Source of the DNA: Protonemura montana
Lineage: Eukaryota; Arthropoda; Insecta; Plecoptera; Nemouridae
Direction of reading: 5' to 3'
Length of the DNA: 64,000 bases
NCBI GenBank assembly: GCA_947568835.1
Contig: OX387609.1
Span: forward strand, 12,889,708-12,953,707
Positions 1-59,600 of the stretch are shown in pieces. How positions within the stretch are numbered: position 1 is the first letter of the stretch; each line of letters opens with the position of its first letter. The translations under genes were made by a program, and so were the position numbers. The notes below the pieces were generated by a model. The model was not told where the DNA came from, did not search any database, and saw only the letters and a list, made by a program, of their open reading frames with translations.

Positions 1-858
1 ATCAATGATATAGGTGACAATATAAACTGTAAAATCAGATTATTTGCTGACGATTGCATACTATACAGTGAAATCAAGGACAGTGATGACTCCCATAAAT
101 TCCAAAGGAATATACATGAGATCGAAAAGTGGGTTGGAAAGAACAAAATGAAACTTAACTCCACCAAGAGTCAATTGATAAAATTTACGAACAAAAAGAA
201 AGCCAATTTTTATCAATATACGCTTAATGACGCAGTACTACAATATGTAGACAAATGTAAATACTTGGGAGTACACATCACAAACAATCTACACTGGAAA
301 GAACACATAACCACTACAATTAAAAAAGGAAACAGTAAATTGAGCTTTGTAATGAGACACCTTAAGAAAACTAGTTGGGAAGTGCGAGAGAAAGCCTACA
401 CAAGTATAGTCAGACCTACGCTAGAATATGCTGCTATCATATGGGATCCTTACACACAGCAGCTCTCAAAAGCAATTGAAAGGGTTCAAAGACAAGCGGC
501 AAGGCACGTACTTCGGAAATACGGTCCGAGGCAAAGTCCAACAGAAATGATTGCAGACTTGGGATGGGAATCGCTTAAACAGAGACGAACTGAGGCGAAA
601 CTGAACGGCTTGTACAAATCAGTTGTGGGGTATAAGTCCTGGGGAGATATTGCTAGGAGGCTGGAGACAGCACAAGACCGCGGAAGATCGGACCACCCTA
701 AGAAGATGCTGGAAAGGGGCTACAACACAGATATAGGAAAATACTCCTTTCTAGCAGTCAGTGTACGTGCATGGAATCGTCTCCCAAGGGAATTAGTGGA
801 TCCCATAGCAGATAATGTCAACAAATTTAAAACCCAAATTAAAATTCTAAAATTCTAA
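1..858 (+). CDS. Non-LTR retrotransposon ORF2, C-terminal part of reverse transcriptase (5' cut by window edge)
   Basis: The frame is open from base 1 to a stop at 856-858 (285 codons), so the gene is truncated by the window, not started here. Residues 15-18 read FADD, the catalytic reverse-transcriptase box. The region after it (NKMKLN, KYLGVHI, RPTLEYAAIIWDPY, IERVQRQAAR, then WNRLPRELV near the end) is the usual thumb and C-terminal tail of CR1/Jockey-type non-LTR elements. I cannot assign a finer clade. The enzyme would copy element RNA into DNA at the target site. The frame is intact over all the visible length, which suggests a fairly recent insertion. A related but decayed tail lies at about 54.64-55.11 kb on the minus strand. 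Confidence 0.9.
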   Translation: MNDIGDNINCKIRLFADDCILYSEIKDSDDSHKFQRNIHEIEKWVGKNKMKLNSTKSQLIKFTNKKKANFYQYTLNDAVLQYVDKCKYLGVHITNNLHWKEHITTTIKKGNSKLSFVMRHLKKTSWEVREKAYTSIVRPTLEYAAIIWDPYTQQLSKAIERVQRQAARHVLRKYGPRQSPTEMIADLGWESLKQRRTEAKLNGLYKSVVGYKSWGDIARRLETAQDRGRSDHPKKMLERGYNTDIGKYSFLAVSVRAWNRLPRELVDPIADNVNKFKTQIKILKF

Positions 859-965
859 AATTGTAATTGTACTTAGAGATGATATTAAGATGTTTGTAAC
901 CGAGTATAACATGTAACTCAAAACAAATGTATAAATAAATTATTATTATTATTATTAATTATTAT
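1..965 (+). mobile_element. Non-LTR retrotransposon 3' end with (ATT)n tail
   Basis: After the RT stop there are about 100 bases of AT-rich 3' UTR, including ATAAATAAA near 930, followed by an (ATT)n microsatellite at about 938-970. Such a simple-repeat tail is typical of the 3' end of non-LTR elements that lack poly(A). The 5' part lies outside the window. It sits downstream of the 3' end of the minus-strand kinase gene. Confidence 0.8.
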
Positions 966-3823
966 TATTATGCGGTGACTCACCGAAGTCGCCGGAAATG
1001 CTTGCAGCTCATGAAAACTGCAAGAGTGACAGAATTATTGTACTTACAGATCTGAAAGTGCCAAGCATAGAATCACAAGACATACCTGTTTATGTGGCTC
1101 TAGCGCCCCCTCAGTGCAGCTGAAGTTAAATATACTTATCTGAGGTCATTGCTTTTCGACCAATTAATTTGCTGTAACGTTTTCGCCAATTGCTGACCCT
1201 ATTCTCGAACTAAAACGTCCGCTGCTCACAAACACAAACATGTTAAGATGTGTGTTAAAGTGCTCTAGATCTAAATCTATTTGAAGACATTAAAGAAAAA
1301 CTTGGAATCGGTCAGAAAGCTGGGAAACTGTTTATGCATTTTCCTGCAGTGGTTAGGTTCGAACCAGGATCGAACCTGGGACATTTCAAATAGCGTGTTA
1401 CTGGTGGTCGTGCCGGTGACGGTAGGATGTTGCAAGAAGTAGAGTATGTTGGCAAAGGAGTCAACTGTGCTCGCACGTGGCTTGCGTTTATTATAATTAA
1501 TCTCCTTGAAAGGCACTTTTTGTTACAAGTTTAGGACGACTTACGAGATAAACTAAAGACGTTTCTTAAAGTATTTTTATATGTACCTATATTTATTTTT
1601 TAACAAGGTATAATTCTTTGGTCCGCAACATACTTGATTTCTGAATGGTGAAGCCAGATTCTGCCTGCATTATGTCCATCAAAATAGAATTTTCAAGCAG
1701 AAAAAATAAAAAATACCAATGCCAACGGTTTCCTGCTCTTGCAACAACCACGTGCAACGGGTAAAATAATACAAGTTTAAGGAATCTACAGAAACTGAGA
1801 CAGATTTTCAAAAATTGTTTCATCTTTTCCCTGAAAAGGTGACTTTGATATTGATTGCGTTCCCAAACATTACCACTGTTTTAACAGTACCACATTACCA
1901 ACATTAACTCTGTTACAGCCTGGAAGTTGAACTACAGTGAATGGGCCCAGCAGCTTCTCCTAGGTGAATTCTTGCTGTTTCGGTAGGTTTCGGAATACAG
2001 GAAGCACGGGAAGATTCTTTAGAACTTAGAAACTTTCTTTTGGCAACCTTTGATTGACCCTCGTTGTCAATATTCGATTCAAAGAGTTTCTCTCTACTGA
2101 AAAACAAAATCAACTTACCGTGATCAGTAGCGCCATGATGAGCGGAGATAAAAACGAGTTCATTGCTAAAATCCTAAGTCAGCCTTGGTCAGTGGAGTTC
2201 CTTGAATTCTACAGAAGCGGGATTGATGGTGAGCCTGTCCAAACTGACCGCAGGTGGCGCGTGCCGTTAAGTTTTATCCCCCCCCCCCCCCCCCCCCCCC
2301 CCATGCAAAGAGACCACACCCTTGTTTCGAGTTTTGACTCCAGGAAATGTGTCAGGCCACGCCGACACCAGGAACGGCAGGAAACAATGAGAAAGAGTGA
2401 CGACCATTAAGATATTTACAAAACAATTTTATTAAAATTTCTCGCCAATCGACACTGCGTCAGATACACTCACGTGTATTGTCATTTTGCACTCAAAAGA
2501 AGTGCGTCATCGAGCTGTGACTCGTGTCCAAGTTCGTTCCTCGACAACGCAGGAAAATTAATTAATAAAACAAACAAAAACACATCTCGATGTACAAAAT
2601 ATTTTTTTTTCAAAGTGCAGATTTGATAATAGTTCCAGTTTGCCTTAACTTTTGACCACCTTTAAAAAAAATTGATTATAGCTACCTAACTTTAAAAGAC
2701 TAGACGCGTAGAATGCCGTGCATTTTTAACAACATATTTTCTTTGATAATTTTTTTTCTTTGATATTCTGACCAGAGGCTAGAATTTGGAAGCTTCTCGA
2801 AGAAGGGTCACACAATGTCCCGTTCTTCTGGATGCCAAGATGTACTTGATAGCGGTTGCTAACGTAATAGCAGGCTAACGTACCGTTAGTTATTCAACAG
2901 ACCGCTGCAAAGCGGCGGTAATATACCAAGACAGAGACCGAAGGTAGGAAGGTTCTGTGAGCACCTTGCACCACCGACTTGGCAGTGAACATGATTCAAC
3001 CGACATCGAGTGTCACCAACAAAACGTTTGCAACCCAGGAAGCCTCGCTAGCCATAACACTTGCACGCGTTGCGTCGTGTTCACACTCTTCTGTTTCGTT
3101 CACTACTCTGGGTGATCTCATGAAACTTTTCCACGAACTAAGTCACTACTCTGTCATGGATTTCAGAAATTTTGTCAGCAAATATTCTGAACACTTCACA
3201 AGCAACCTGGATGATGAATGCTTTCATAGCACATTTCTTCCAGTTTCTTAACAAATGTGCCGTCCCATTAGGTCCCATAATTTTTGTGGCCCTCTTCGGC
3301 AACTCTCTATACCTCTAAAGATAGAGAGACGATGGTCTTGCATCTTCCTAGAGGTCCCATAGCCGCTGGCCATGAACTAAAAGGTTCACATATTGCAACC
3401 AATACCACTTGGAATAACACCCGCTGACTTCAGCTTTAAATGTTTGACTTATTGCTATGGTAGCCCATTTTCCTTCGAATGTAAAGAAAATAATTTCTCT
3501 GTGGGTCATTGTTTAAAAGACCCGAGATTACCTTTAGCCTTACATGAAACAGTGGAGATTTATTCCTCCAACAAATTCCATTTTCCTGCAATCTGAATTG
3601 AGAACTGGAACCATCAGTTAAAATGTCCGTCTCTACTTTTAATACTGAAGCTTAGTGGGAATAAGCTGGGGTTCGGTACACGCCACAATACTGTTTGCCA
3701 CCGAATAAAAGCCATCTTCCTCCACTTCGGCTTGAAGTCTTAGAGGTCACCAAACTGAGAGGATTTCTGGAATTTCCAAATCTTTCAATCTTCGCTCTCC
3801 CCTTCCTCTCTGCCCTCTTTCTC
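966..3823. other. 3' flank / probable 3' UTR of the kinase gene; no other gene recognised
   Basis: This is mostly unique AT-leaning sequence. Short open frames here (for example 2979-3251 plus) have no recognisable domain or splice partners. On the minus strand, AATAAA occurs at 3557-3562 and at 2428-2433, and either could serve as poly(A) signal for the kinase transcript that stops at 3824. A run of about 24 C residues lies at 2278-2301. Around 1345-1385 there is a tRNA-B-box-like stretch (GGATCGAACC) that may be a SINE scrap. Confidence 0.4.
2278..2301. repeat. Poly(C) run
   Basis: An uninterrupted run of about 24 C residues. Its length may be inaccurate because homopolymers are prone to sequencing error. 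Confidence 0.9.
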
Positions 3824-52955
<49,132 letters not shown>

Positions 52956-53412
52956 TTTACGAACAAGTCCACACTTACGCACCGAAAATTACTAGCGAGC
53001 TGGTCACAGCTACATTTTTGGTAAACAGAACTCGTGTCTTGATTCGCGTACGCAGAGTGGTTGCAGGGTTTAAGTGTTGTCTGCATTTGATACCATTAGG
53101 GAGTCAAACGACGGCCGTGCGTCTCTCACGAACAGCAATGCATGACTACTGACAGTTCACTAGCACACTTTCATTTTTCTCGTTTCAAATCCGTGGCTCG
53201 TCGAACGGGTTGCGCGTTTATCCGCTACGCGACGCTGGCACCAGCGATACTAGCGCACTCTGCTCTCGGCACGTCAACTGTCAAAGGCCGAAGGCGATTC
53301 GTCTGGCGAGCTCGGAGATAGGATAAATTTAATAATTAAAATTGTTTTAAAATGTGTGTACGCTTGATATGGCACATGTCAATCAGTGTGACGGAGACAT
53401 GACTTACTAATG
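52956..53412. promoter_or_regulatory. Probable bidirectional promoter and 5' UTRs of the kinase and ankyrin genes
   Basis: The kinase ATG is at 52955 on minus. The ankyrin ATG is at 53647 on plus, directly after an acceptor (TTGTTTTACAG, 53641), so its transcript needs an upstream noncoding exon. A strong donor ACTAATG|GTGAGTATG at 53412/53413 fits the end of that exon. The interval is richer in CG and free of the repeats that fill the intron. I do not see a convincing TATA box for either direction. Confidence 0.5.
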
Positions 53413-53646
53413 GTGAGTATGGTGTTGAAGTTAAAACGAATCGACGAACCTGTGTATTGATTCTTTCGATTTTGATGCTTGACATTTCAATTATTTTCCA
53501 GGTGCCAGATTCGCCGTCGAACTCAAAGTCAATTTTCAGTCAAAAAACGCAAAAAAATGTAAAAAATCACTGAGAATTATCTTACAAAATTTTATTTCTG
53601 ATTCTGTTCATTGACTTATCGACTTATTTTTTGTTTTACAGCGTAA

Positions 53647-53698
53647 ATGGGCCATGGCTCAAGCCGAAAATTGTCGTCTAGCGGAAGAAAGCAGCCAG
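53647..53698 (+). CDS. Ankyrin gene coding exon 1: candidate myristoylated leader
   Basis: ATG follows acceptor TTGTTTTACAG|CGTAA. The TAA just before the ATG is in frame, so this must be the start. It encodes MGHGSSRKLSSSGRKQP. Gly2 with Ser6 fits the N-myristoylation pattern, and Arg7-Lys8 add basic charge. The donor CCAG|GTTATT is weak. Phase 1 out matches the next exon. Confidence 0.65.
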
Positions 53699-56600
53699 GT
53701 TATTATGGATACATACCTTTTTTATAAATCTTTGAATAGTGTCAACTGTTAGTTAAACGAGTACAAAAGGTCAGCTCTTAAGAAAAAAATGCCAGCATCG
53801 CCTGTTATTTCCCAAGTCTCATATCAAAGCATTTTTCTCGGTTACAAACGCAAACACTAATCGAATCATGACAATTCTTAGGCCCCTGACTTCAATTCCT
53901 TTTTCACCACATTTTATTCCTTTCGAACTTCCTTAAGATAGTAGTTTTTGTCGGGTGTAGACCTTATCACCAGTCAACGTTGCCATGCCAACATGTCTAC
54001 CATGCCAACATCCGGCTTATTATCTCCTGACTAATCAGAAAAGAAACTAAATTGTGTGTCAATCAAATTTGAACAAACCAACTTGCTCATTCTCACATAG
54101 CACAACCATCGACGTAGACCAAACGGAGGTGTTTAATGCCAATGACCGGCTTGGTTAGAGCCACAAGAAATTCAAGCTGAAAACTTTTATAAGTTCCTTG
54201 GTAATCCCTTCGTCCATCACCCTCGTACTGCTTTGCAGCCCCTCAAGTGAAAGCGGCTAATTGGCTCAGGAATCTCAAGGCATTAGAAATGGAGAGGGAC
54301 ACGACTTCATTGCCGGCTGGTACTTTGACCCCGCTGAAAGATATTGTTTCGATTTTAGCCTCTTCATTACTTAGTTCCCAAACACAATTGTTACCTAATT
54401 GGTAATTAAGTGCACTTGCAAACGTCTAAAAATTCTGCAGCGATGTCATCTAACCAATTGTTTCCCGTGACATCTAACAATTTAAACTAATTTTGTTCTT
54501 ACTCTTGTCACAACATAGCAACGGTTTTGATTTACAAAACAAGTGATATTTGTTGCTCCTTCTCAAGGTATTTCCTTGTCGAGGTATTTCTGCAGCAACT
54601 TCTCTAGCTTTATTTGTGTCAGATTTCAAGACAACTTGGATAGCGATGCATTAAATGAATGAATGACACTTTATTAAATGCTCTGAATTTTTACAATTTC
54701 GGTAGCATATCTCACAATGATGAATAATACTTAAGTCTAACTTATTTCTAATTCTCAAAGTTCTAAATAATTTTCATGATTTCAGACTCACGAATGCTTT
54801 CTGAGGCAACCCATTCCACTCAGCTGTACCTCCGTCCACCAATGAGTCCATATTTTTAACCTTTCTCCGAAGTCTTTTCCTCTTAATCTTATGACAGTCG
54901 TATTCCCTACTCTTAGGTATAGTTAATTATTTCCAATCTGTTTCTAATTTCCTGCCAAGCCTTGTCCTCTCTGTATTCTTTGAAGATTGCAGCCAATCTT
55001 GCCGCTTTCCTCCTCTTACTCAGTGGGTCCCATGCCACTTTCTTAAGCAATCCCGTCACACTCCTATATTTATTTCTTGTTACTACCCTACCCTAGATTC
55101 CTTCAAGTTAGTTTTTTATGCTTCTTTCCTTGAGATTTTTAATCAGTGATTTTATTTAGATGTAATTGGTACTAAATCGACTAAATAGAGCTGTGAATTT
55201 GTGTCAATTTTACTCAAAGGAATGAAGCTATGTTGACAAAATCAAGGGACCAATAACAGTTGAAGCTGAAACATGCAAGCGGCCCAATCCTCGAATCGAA
55301 AAAACTCTGAATCAAAAGTAGTAAAACCTCGATAAATAAGTATTTTTACATTAAAAATATTTTTCAGATTTATATTACGATTATTTCATAGATAATGTGT
55401 TTTTTAGTATAAAACAATTTTTATCGCTTGACACAAGTGTTAGTTTTTTAGAGCATAGTATTAGAAACTATAATTGTAATGACTCATTTATCTCCATTAA
55501 CGGCCAATCGTGACAACAAAGAATTATTATTATTGTTATTAATTTATTAAAGTTTCGGAGATTTGGCCCCAATCAGAATTATTTTTTTAGTAGATGCAAA
55601 ACTAAAACCTATTGAATGATCTTCCAGTCTTGACAGGATGTTTATGAGAAATGTTGATTGTAATCAGAGATTAATCTGTGTATAGATAATCTGTGTATAA
55701 AGTGTATAGATATGCGGAAGAAATCGCTGCTGGTAGACTTTAAAATCTGCTATAGGGGCACCATCGTGGTAGAACAAAGAAAACAGAGAGAAACAATGAC
55801 CAACAGTCCGAGAGAAACAAAACTAAATTAGAATAATAATTGATTATTTTAGCATGTAGGCCAGGGATAGCTTTAAAACTTTGCAGAGCTCTCCTGTTTA
55901 TATCTAACCAATTGAGCTACTTGGACACTGGCTTTTTGAGACGATTTTAGTGTATTTGATGAGAATGACAGTTCTCCAAGGAGTAGAACCTTGAGGCTGT
56001 GAATACTCACAGTCACTCTGATTCTAGTGACGCTATATCACGTCACAACCATTCAATCTCGAGTAACTCCAATTTGACTTTGGATGCTTCAATTGGTTTT
56101 CCTCTAATCAGACGTCTACCTTTTGTTCCCAGGGGGCGGCAGGGGTAGGAGTAGCGGCGTAGCTTCCCGAGTGGGAGGCAGGGCTATGGGCGGGGCCTTG
56201 TCCCACTTCTTCCAATCAGGATCAGCGCTTCTGTCGGCCGGCACCAGTCGCGGAGTCTCCGAACAAACGCGCTCCAAAGTTCGTATCATCTTCGATGCGC
56301 TCCGAGCGAACCCTCGGCAGACAGTTCAGCGTTTGGACGGCCTGCTCTCGCAGATACCCAAGGTCAGCCGACAAGGAAAACCATTGGACATTTGACGGTG
56401 AAATCTGGTTGGAAATTGGAAACTATTAGGAAAATTATTAACCTTACAGAAAATCGATGCCCAAACGGGGACTCTAACCCCGATCTCCACCTATCGCGGG
56501 TGTTGCTCTAACCAATATTGCACCAATTTTTGAGATGTTATCAGTGTTTGTAATAATAAAGAACATTCTTGACTTACCTTGTTACAAACTAAACCTAATT

Positions 56601-59600
56601 CTACCTATGGAAAAATTCCACCAAATAGAAGACATCCAGAAAAGCTTAAAGCCAAGTTTTCCAGAAAATATCAATTAAATGAAAGAGTACAAAAGTTTTC
56701 TAGTTTTTTCGTCTTGCATAATTTTTTTCATGGTTAAAACTTAGAATTGTAATCGTCAACATCGCCTGTGACACTTTCAAATCGAACGCCGTGGTCACCC
56801 ACCCAACGACCGTTGTGCACCAAGTGTTGCTTAACCTGTCGCAGTTTTGTTCGCGCTCTAGCGGCCAAACGGCTGCTCCGATTTGTACCAACTTTGCAGA
56901 GCACATTTTCCTGTTCTCAACTTAAACCTCCTGCATTTTGCAACAAAATCGGTCAAATAGTTTTGTAACTATTTTTAAAATTTACGAAAATGTTCAGATT
57001 TTTTACAAACGTCGATGATCACAGAACGAGAACATCCTGGTGATACACAACGAGGAGGGCTACAACATCTTGCAGAAGTGCGTCGGCATCAACAACGTGG
57101 AAATGGTTCGGTGGATCTTGTCCCGGCACCCAGACGTGAACCGCGGGGCCTGTTCGCTCCCGCTGCACATCGCTTGTTTCAAAGGGTTGGTACACTCACA
57201 TTATTCTAATGAGGTAAGAAGAATACTATCTAGCATAGGAGGTTCAATGGTAGATTCAACGTTTGGTAGCCATGGAGATGCTGAGATCGCCTGACAGAGC
57301 TTCTCAATTCTGCTATCTTATGTTACCACGGGTATATCATGGCCTAGCATAGGAGGTTCAATGGTAGATTCAACGTTTGGTAGCCATGGAGATGCTGGGA
57401 TCGCCTGACAGAGCTTCTCAATTCTGCTATCTTATGTTACCACGGGTATATCATGGCCTAGCATAGGAGGTTCAATGGTAGATTCAACGTTTGGTAGCCA
57501 TGGAGATGCTGGGATCGCCTGACAGAGCTTCTCAATTCTGCTATCTTATGTTACCACGGGTATATCATGGCCTAACATAGGAGGTTCAATGGTAGATTCA
57601 ACGTTTGGTAGCCATGGAGATGCTGAGATCGCCTGACAGAGCTTCTCAATTCTGCTATCTTATGTTACCACGGGTATATCATGGCCTGGCATAGGAGGTT
57701 CAATGGTAGATTCAACGTTTGGTAGCCATGGAGATGCTGAGATCGCCTGACAGAGCTTATCAATTCTGCTATCTTATGTTACCACGGGTATATCATGGCC
57801 TAGCATAGGAGGTTCAATGGTAGATTCAACGTTTGGTAGCTATGGAGATGCTGAGATTGCCTGATAGAGCTTCTCAATTCTGCTATCTTTTGTTACCACG
57901 GGTATATCATGGCCTGGCATAGGAGGTTCAATGGTAGATTCAACGTTTGGTAGCCATGGAGATGCTGAGATCGCCTGACAGAGCTTCTCAATTCTGCTAT
58001 CTTATGTTACCACGGGTATATCATGGCCTAGCATAGGAGGTTCAGTGGTAGATTTAATGTTTGGTGGCCATGGAGATGCTCTTGACAACCTCTTTGCATC
58101 GCAAAATCACTCAACAACCTGGCTTGATATTTTTTATTATTAGGAACACTAGTACCCTTACAAATATTTATGCCATAACGTTGACAATTTACAAAACATC
58201 GGCATAAAAATAGACATTTTGGTCTGGTCTCGTCATCATAGGCTGGACGAGTGCGTGGAGTTGCTGCTGAAGGCGGGAGCTCGGGTCGACGCCGAGGCCA
58301 GGATGTGCTGGCCGGGACCTCACAGCTCCAACTGCGAGGAACGGGGGAAATATTCTCGGGAACACCTCGCCTATCTCGGCAACGACCACGGCGGGCGATC
58401 CTCAGACAGGATGCAGAGCGCCATCTACTATGCCATCGACGCGGACCAGGTATGTCAGCAAACCTAGTGTGTTACCAACTGAGCTATCCGGGCTCATCGG
58501 ATATCGTGGGGTGGGAGAAGGGTTCCCCTCAAAAGGGGAAAGAGGCCAAGACGAGTCATATGGACGAATTCTTAGCAATTGTGGAATAGGATGCGAATTC
58601 AACGGCCACAGGACAGAACTGTCTGTCATTTCTCTCGAGTCCTATTTTTATCTATGAAAGAAAGACGGTGGTTGTAGGGTTTTTAGTTTTCCTGGTGATT
58701 CCACAAGGGAACTGAAACCAGGAAGTTTGATCCCAAATTTGAGTGCCGTCCGGCAGTTTCGGGGCCGTACTGGGCGAACCATTCGACTCAGAGGCAAACA
58801 AAAAAATATGTCAGCAATAGAAATGATCTGGTCGCAATCGTGCCAAGTTTGGTAAATTTCTGAGAGATGACGGTAAATTTTCTCAAATATTTGGTGAAAT
58901 TGACATGGACTGACAGTTACAAAACTAATTGAGTGATAGATGAAATCATATTTTTATTGCAAACGCTTGCAATGTGCGGGGTATTTTATTATTATGAACA
59001 CTATATAAACGTCTCAAAAATTGATGCCCAAACTGAATGTCACCGTTTGGGCATCAATTTTTGATATGTTTATAGTGTTTAAAATAATATTTGAGTGATT
59101 TTTGTAAAAAAAAATGCAGGGGGTCTAAGTTGAGAACACGAGAGTGCGCTCAGCAAGTTTGGTTCTAATCAGAGCAGGCTACGAGAGCGCAAACAAAAAT
59201 TCGGGAAGCAAAATTGAAGATTTTACGCTCTTATCAACAAGTGAGAGAAAGGCACAAAAGCTTACAAGTTCAATACACGGGGTTTCCCAGCTTCATATTA
59301 AAAATACTTAATTGCAAACTATGTCTGGTAATTATGTGAAGCTCTCCAGAAAGTTGCATCGCCTACCTCCACTAAACTCAACCCATACACCAGGGATACA
59401 CATACCACACTTTGGGAAAAACTGCGCTAACCAATCGAGTTTCTTGGACATATTGCATATCATATCAACAATATTATTGTTTTTAAAAGAAAAATAATTT
59501 TACCATTGGACTGAGAGAGAGAAAATCAATTTATTTAAAAATCGACAGCTATCCATAGATATGATTGACCATTAAGGTCTAGCTTTTTTTATTATTAACA

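Noticed and set aside
1277..2113. Several 60-80 codon minus-strand open frames left of the kinase gene
   Set aside because: No domain, no splice partners and composition like non-coding sequence; more likely 3' UTR or intergenic.
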